Origin: an uncultured Oscillospiraceae bacterium
GTDB lineage: Bacteria > Bacillota_A > Clostridia > Oscillospirales > Acutalibacteraceae
DNA length: 22,511 bases
Assembly: GCA_910589395.1 (NCBI GenBank)
Contig: CAJUTL010000005.1
Location: 80,471-102,981, forward strand
Direction: 5' to 3'
Shown here: positions 21,373 through 22,511 of the stretch, piece after piece
How positions within the stretch are numbered: position 1 is the first letter of the stretch
Layout: every line of letters starts with the position of its first letter
The notes under the pieces: model-generated
Database searches by the model: none
What the model was told of the DNA's origin: nothing
The model's input: the letters and a program-made list of their open reading frames with translations, nothing else
Translations under genes and position numbers: made by a program

Positions 21373-22221
21373 ATGGCCATAAGCTCACAAAAAATCGGAT
21401 TTTGCTGTCCTGTCTGCGGCGGAAAGCTGGAAGCCGGAGAGCGGGGAGCGGCCTGCGCCCTGGGCCACAGCTTTGACCGGGCCCGGCAGGGGTATCTGCC
21501 CCTGCTGCTTTCCCACAAAATGCACTCAAAGCTTCCGGGCGATACGAAAGAGATGGTGGAGAGCCGCCGCCGGTTTCTGGAAGCGGGCTATTACGAATGC
21601 TTTCGGGACGCGCTGTGCGGTCTGGCGGCGGACTGCCTGAAGGAAGCGGCGATCAGCCCGAAAGACGCTGTGATTTTAGACGCTGGCTGCGGGGAGGGCT
21701 ATTATACCGAAGCGCTGCAAAGAGCCTTCCCGGAAGCGCTGCTTTGCGCCTTTGATATTTCCAAGGCGGCCGTGAAAGCGGCGGCGGGGAAATATAAGGG
21801 CATTTCCTTTGCTGTGTCCAGCAGCTTTTCCATTCCCATGGCTAACAGCTCCTGCGACCTGCTGATCGATGTGTTTTCTCCCCTGGCCCAGGAGGAATTT
21901 CTGAGGGTGATAAAGCCCGGCGGATTTTTCCTCTATGCCGTGCCGGGAGAACGGCATTTGCTGGGACTTAAGGAAATTCTCTATGAGCGTCCCTATGAGA
22001 ACCAGCGGCAGGACACGGAATACCCGGGCTTTTCCTTTGTCTCCCGGCAGGAGGTAAAAAGAGAGATTCAAATCCCAAACGCCCAAACGGCTTTGGATCT
22101 CTTTGCCATGACCCCCTACTACTGGAAAACCGATGTGGAGGGCGGTCAGCGCCTCGCGCAAACAACGGGCTTTTCCACCGAGATCTCTTTTGATTTTTTG
22201 ATATACCGGAAAGAAGCATAA
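21373..22221 (+). CDS. rlmA: 23S rRNA (guanine-N1) methyltransferase, RlmA family
   Basis: SAM-dependent methyltransferase of the RlmA family, which methylates N1 of a guanine in helix 35 of 23S rRNA (G745 in E. coli, G748 in Gram-positives, where it can affect tylosin binding). 282 aa. An N-terminal zinc site is visible: C12, C15, C28, H32 (CPVC, then CALGHSFDRARQGYL). SAM motif I is LDAGCGEGYYTEAL, followed by DISKAAVKAAA and VIKPGGFFLYAVPGERHL; FAMTPYYWK near the end is family-specific. ATG 21373 is 2 nt after polA, with GAAGGGA as a weak ribosome binding site. Placement in the Gram-positive G748 subgroup is inference. Confidence 0.92.
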   Translation: MAISSQKIGFCCPVCGGKLEAGERGAACALGHSFDRARQGYLPLLLSHKMHSKLPGDTKEMVESRRRFLEAGYYECFRDALCGLAADCLKEAAISPKDAVILDAGCGEGYYTEALQRAFPEALLCAFDISKAAVKAAAGKYKGISFAVSSSFSIPMANSSCDLLIDVFSPLAQEEFLRVIKPGGFFLYAVPGERHLLGLKEILYERPYENQRQDTEYPGFSFVSRQEVKREIQIPNAQTALDLFAMTPYYWKTDVEGGQRLAQTTGFSTEISFDFLIYRKEA

Positions 22222-22227
22222 CAGCAA

Positions 22228-22262
22228 GGGACTGCGGCGTTTTACCGCAGTCCCCGCTTTTT
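22228..22262 (+). terminator. Intrinsic terminator after rlmA
   Basis: GGGACTGCGG (22228-22237), loop CGTTTTA, CCGCAGTCCC (22245-22254), then CGCTTTTT. It ends the yfbR-dusB-polA-rlmA unit. Confidence 0.92.
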
Positions 22263-22340
22263 AGATGCTGGATGTTAGATGCCAGACGGTGGTGGCGTTG
22301 CTGTGCATAATGAGCAATGAGAAATTAGCAATGAGCAAGG
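22261..22340 (+). repeat. Short word repeats (TTAGATGC and AATGAGCAATGAG)
   Basis: TTAGATGC occurs at 22261-22268 and 22275-22282. AATGAGCAATGAG occurs at 22309-22321, followed by TTAGCAATGAGCAAGG, the same word as after recR. No gene is supported between 22222 and 22511. Confidence 0.6.
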
Positions 22341-22404
22341 AAGGGCAGGGGCACAAGTGTTGCAAGCAACGCCCGGTAAATTACAGTTTAGCAGTTACCC
22401 TTGG

Positions 22405-22480
22405 CTTTCTCGCCTGTCGGCTCGGTTGCTGTGCCCCGGTGGGGCACGCCCAGCAACGACCGAAGCGACAGCGTAGAAAG
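22405..22480. repeat. Long imperfect hairpin
   Basis: The stretch CTTTCTCGCCTGTCGGCTCG, then GTTGCTGTGCCCC, folds back on GGGGCACGCCCAGCAACGAC, then CGAAGCGACAGCGTAGAAAG, with small bulges. The apex is GTGCCCC-GGT-GGGGCAC. It is directly followed by a partial REP copy. Confidence 0.65.
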
Positions 22481-22511
22481 CTGTCACGGCAAAGCCGTGA
22501 CTGAGGGGTTC
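22481..22511 (+). repeat. Partial REP-like element, copy C
   Basis: CTG followed by TCACGGC-AAA-GCCGTGA (22484-22500) and CTGAGGGGTTC. It shares the CTGTC-stem-GACTGAGGGG frame with copy B, but the stem sequence differs. It is cut by the end of the window. Confidence 0.6.

Noticed and set aside
18668..21529. 953-codon open frame on the minus strand
   Set aside because: It lies antisense to polA and dusB. The translation is rich in His, Arg, Gln and Pro with no known motif, and polA on the other strand has every family motif. It is a by-product of GC-rich codon use.

Overview
The window looks like chromosomal DNA from a spore-forming, obligately anaerobic Clostridia species, most likely in or near the Oscillospiraceae/Ruminococcaceae. 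The evidence is GC-rich Firmicutes-type gene content, strong AAGGAG-type ribosome binding sites, a SpoIVB sporulation protease, a ferredoxin-linked 2-oxoacid oxidoreductase operon, and intergenic REP/MITE-like repeats typical of gut Clostridia. No plasmid, CRISPR array or complete mobile element is present. Most of the window is core genome.

Layout. (1) 64-3617, + strand: small SRP RNA, dnaX, ybaB, recR, smpB, the classic Firmicutes replication/repair/translation-quality block. (2) 3669-6184, +: a TM2/zinc-ribbon membrane protein, then three accessory genes (NTF2-like, GNAT, HAD), two of which look more AT-rich than their neighbours. (3) 6283-8043, +: ssrA (tmRNA) behind a textbook sigma-A promoter, followed by a decayed phage remnant: a partial duplication of the tmRNA 3' end plus terminator, a frameshifted minus-strand ORF, a holin tail fragment and an apparently intact amidase/endolysin. 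(4) 8065-11812, -: one operon with a good promoter encoding a P-loop ATPase and KorD-KorA-KorB-KorC. (5) 11966-13481, +: a structured non-coding stretch and spoIVB. (6) 13531-16560, -: an XRE-type regulator with a helical-repeat tail, an ABC ATPase and an ABC-2 permease; a 122-bp MITE-like palindrome separates the last two. (7) 16583-17066: a gene-free zone made of palindromes and two inverted REP copies. (8) 17107-22262, +: yfbR-like nucleotidase, dusB, polA and rlmA-like methyltransferase, tightly packed, ending in a strong terminator. (9) 22263-22511: more repeats.

How the genes work together: ssrA and smpB form the trans-translation pair. SRP RNA, DnaX, YbaB and RecR are housekeeping. The kor operon makes an acyl-CoA-forming, ferredoxin-reducing enzyme for anaerobic metabolism. 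XRE-ABC is a probable self-contained export/resistance unit. PolA looks proofreading-deficient.

I found no convincing undescribed multi-gene system. The most unusual points are the tmRNA tag frame with no alanine resume codon, the phage scar at ssrA, the missing conventional start for spoIVB after a hairpin-rich leader, and a MITE inside an ABC operon.
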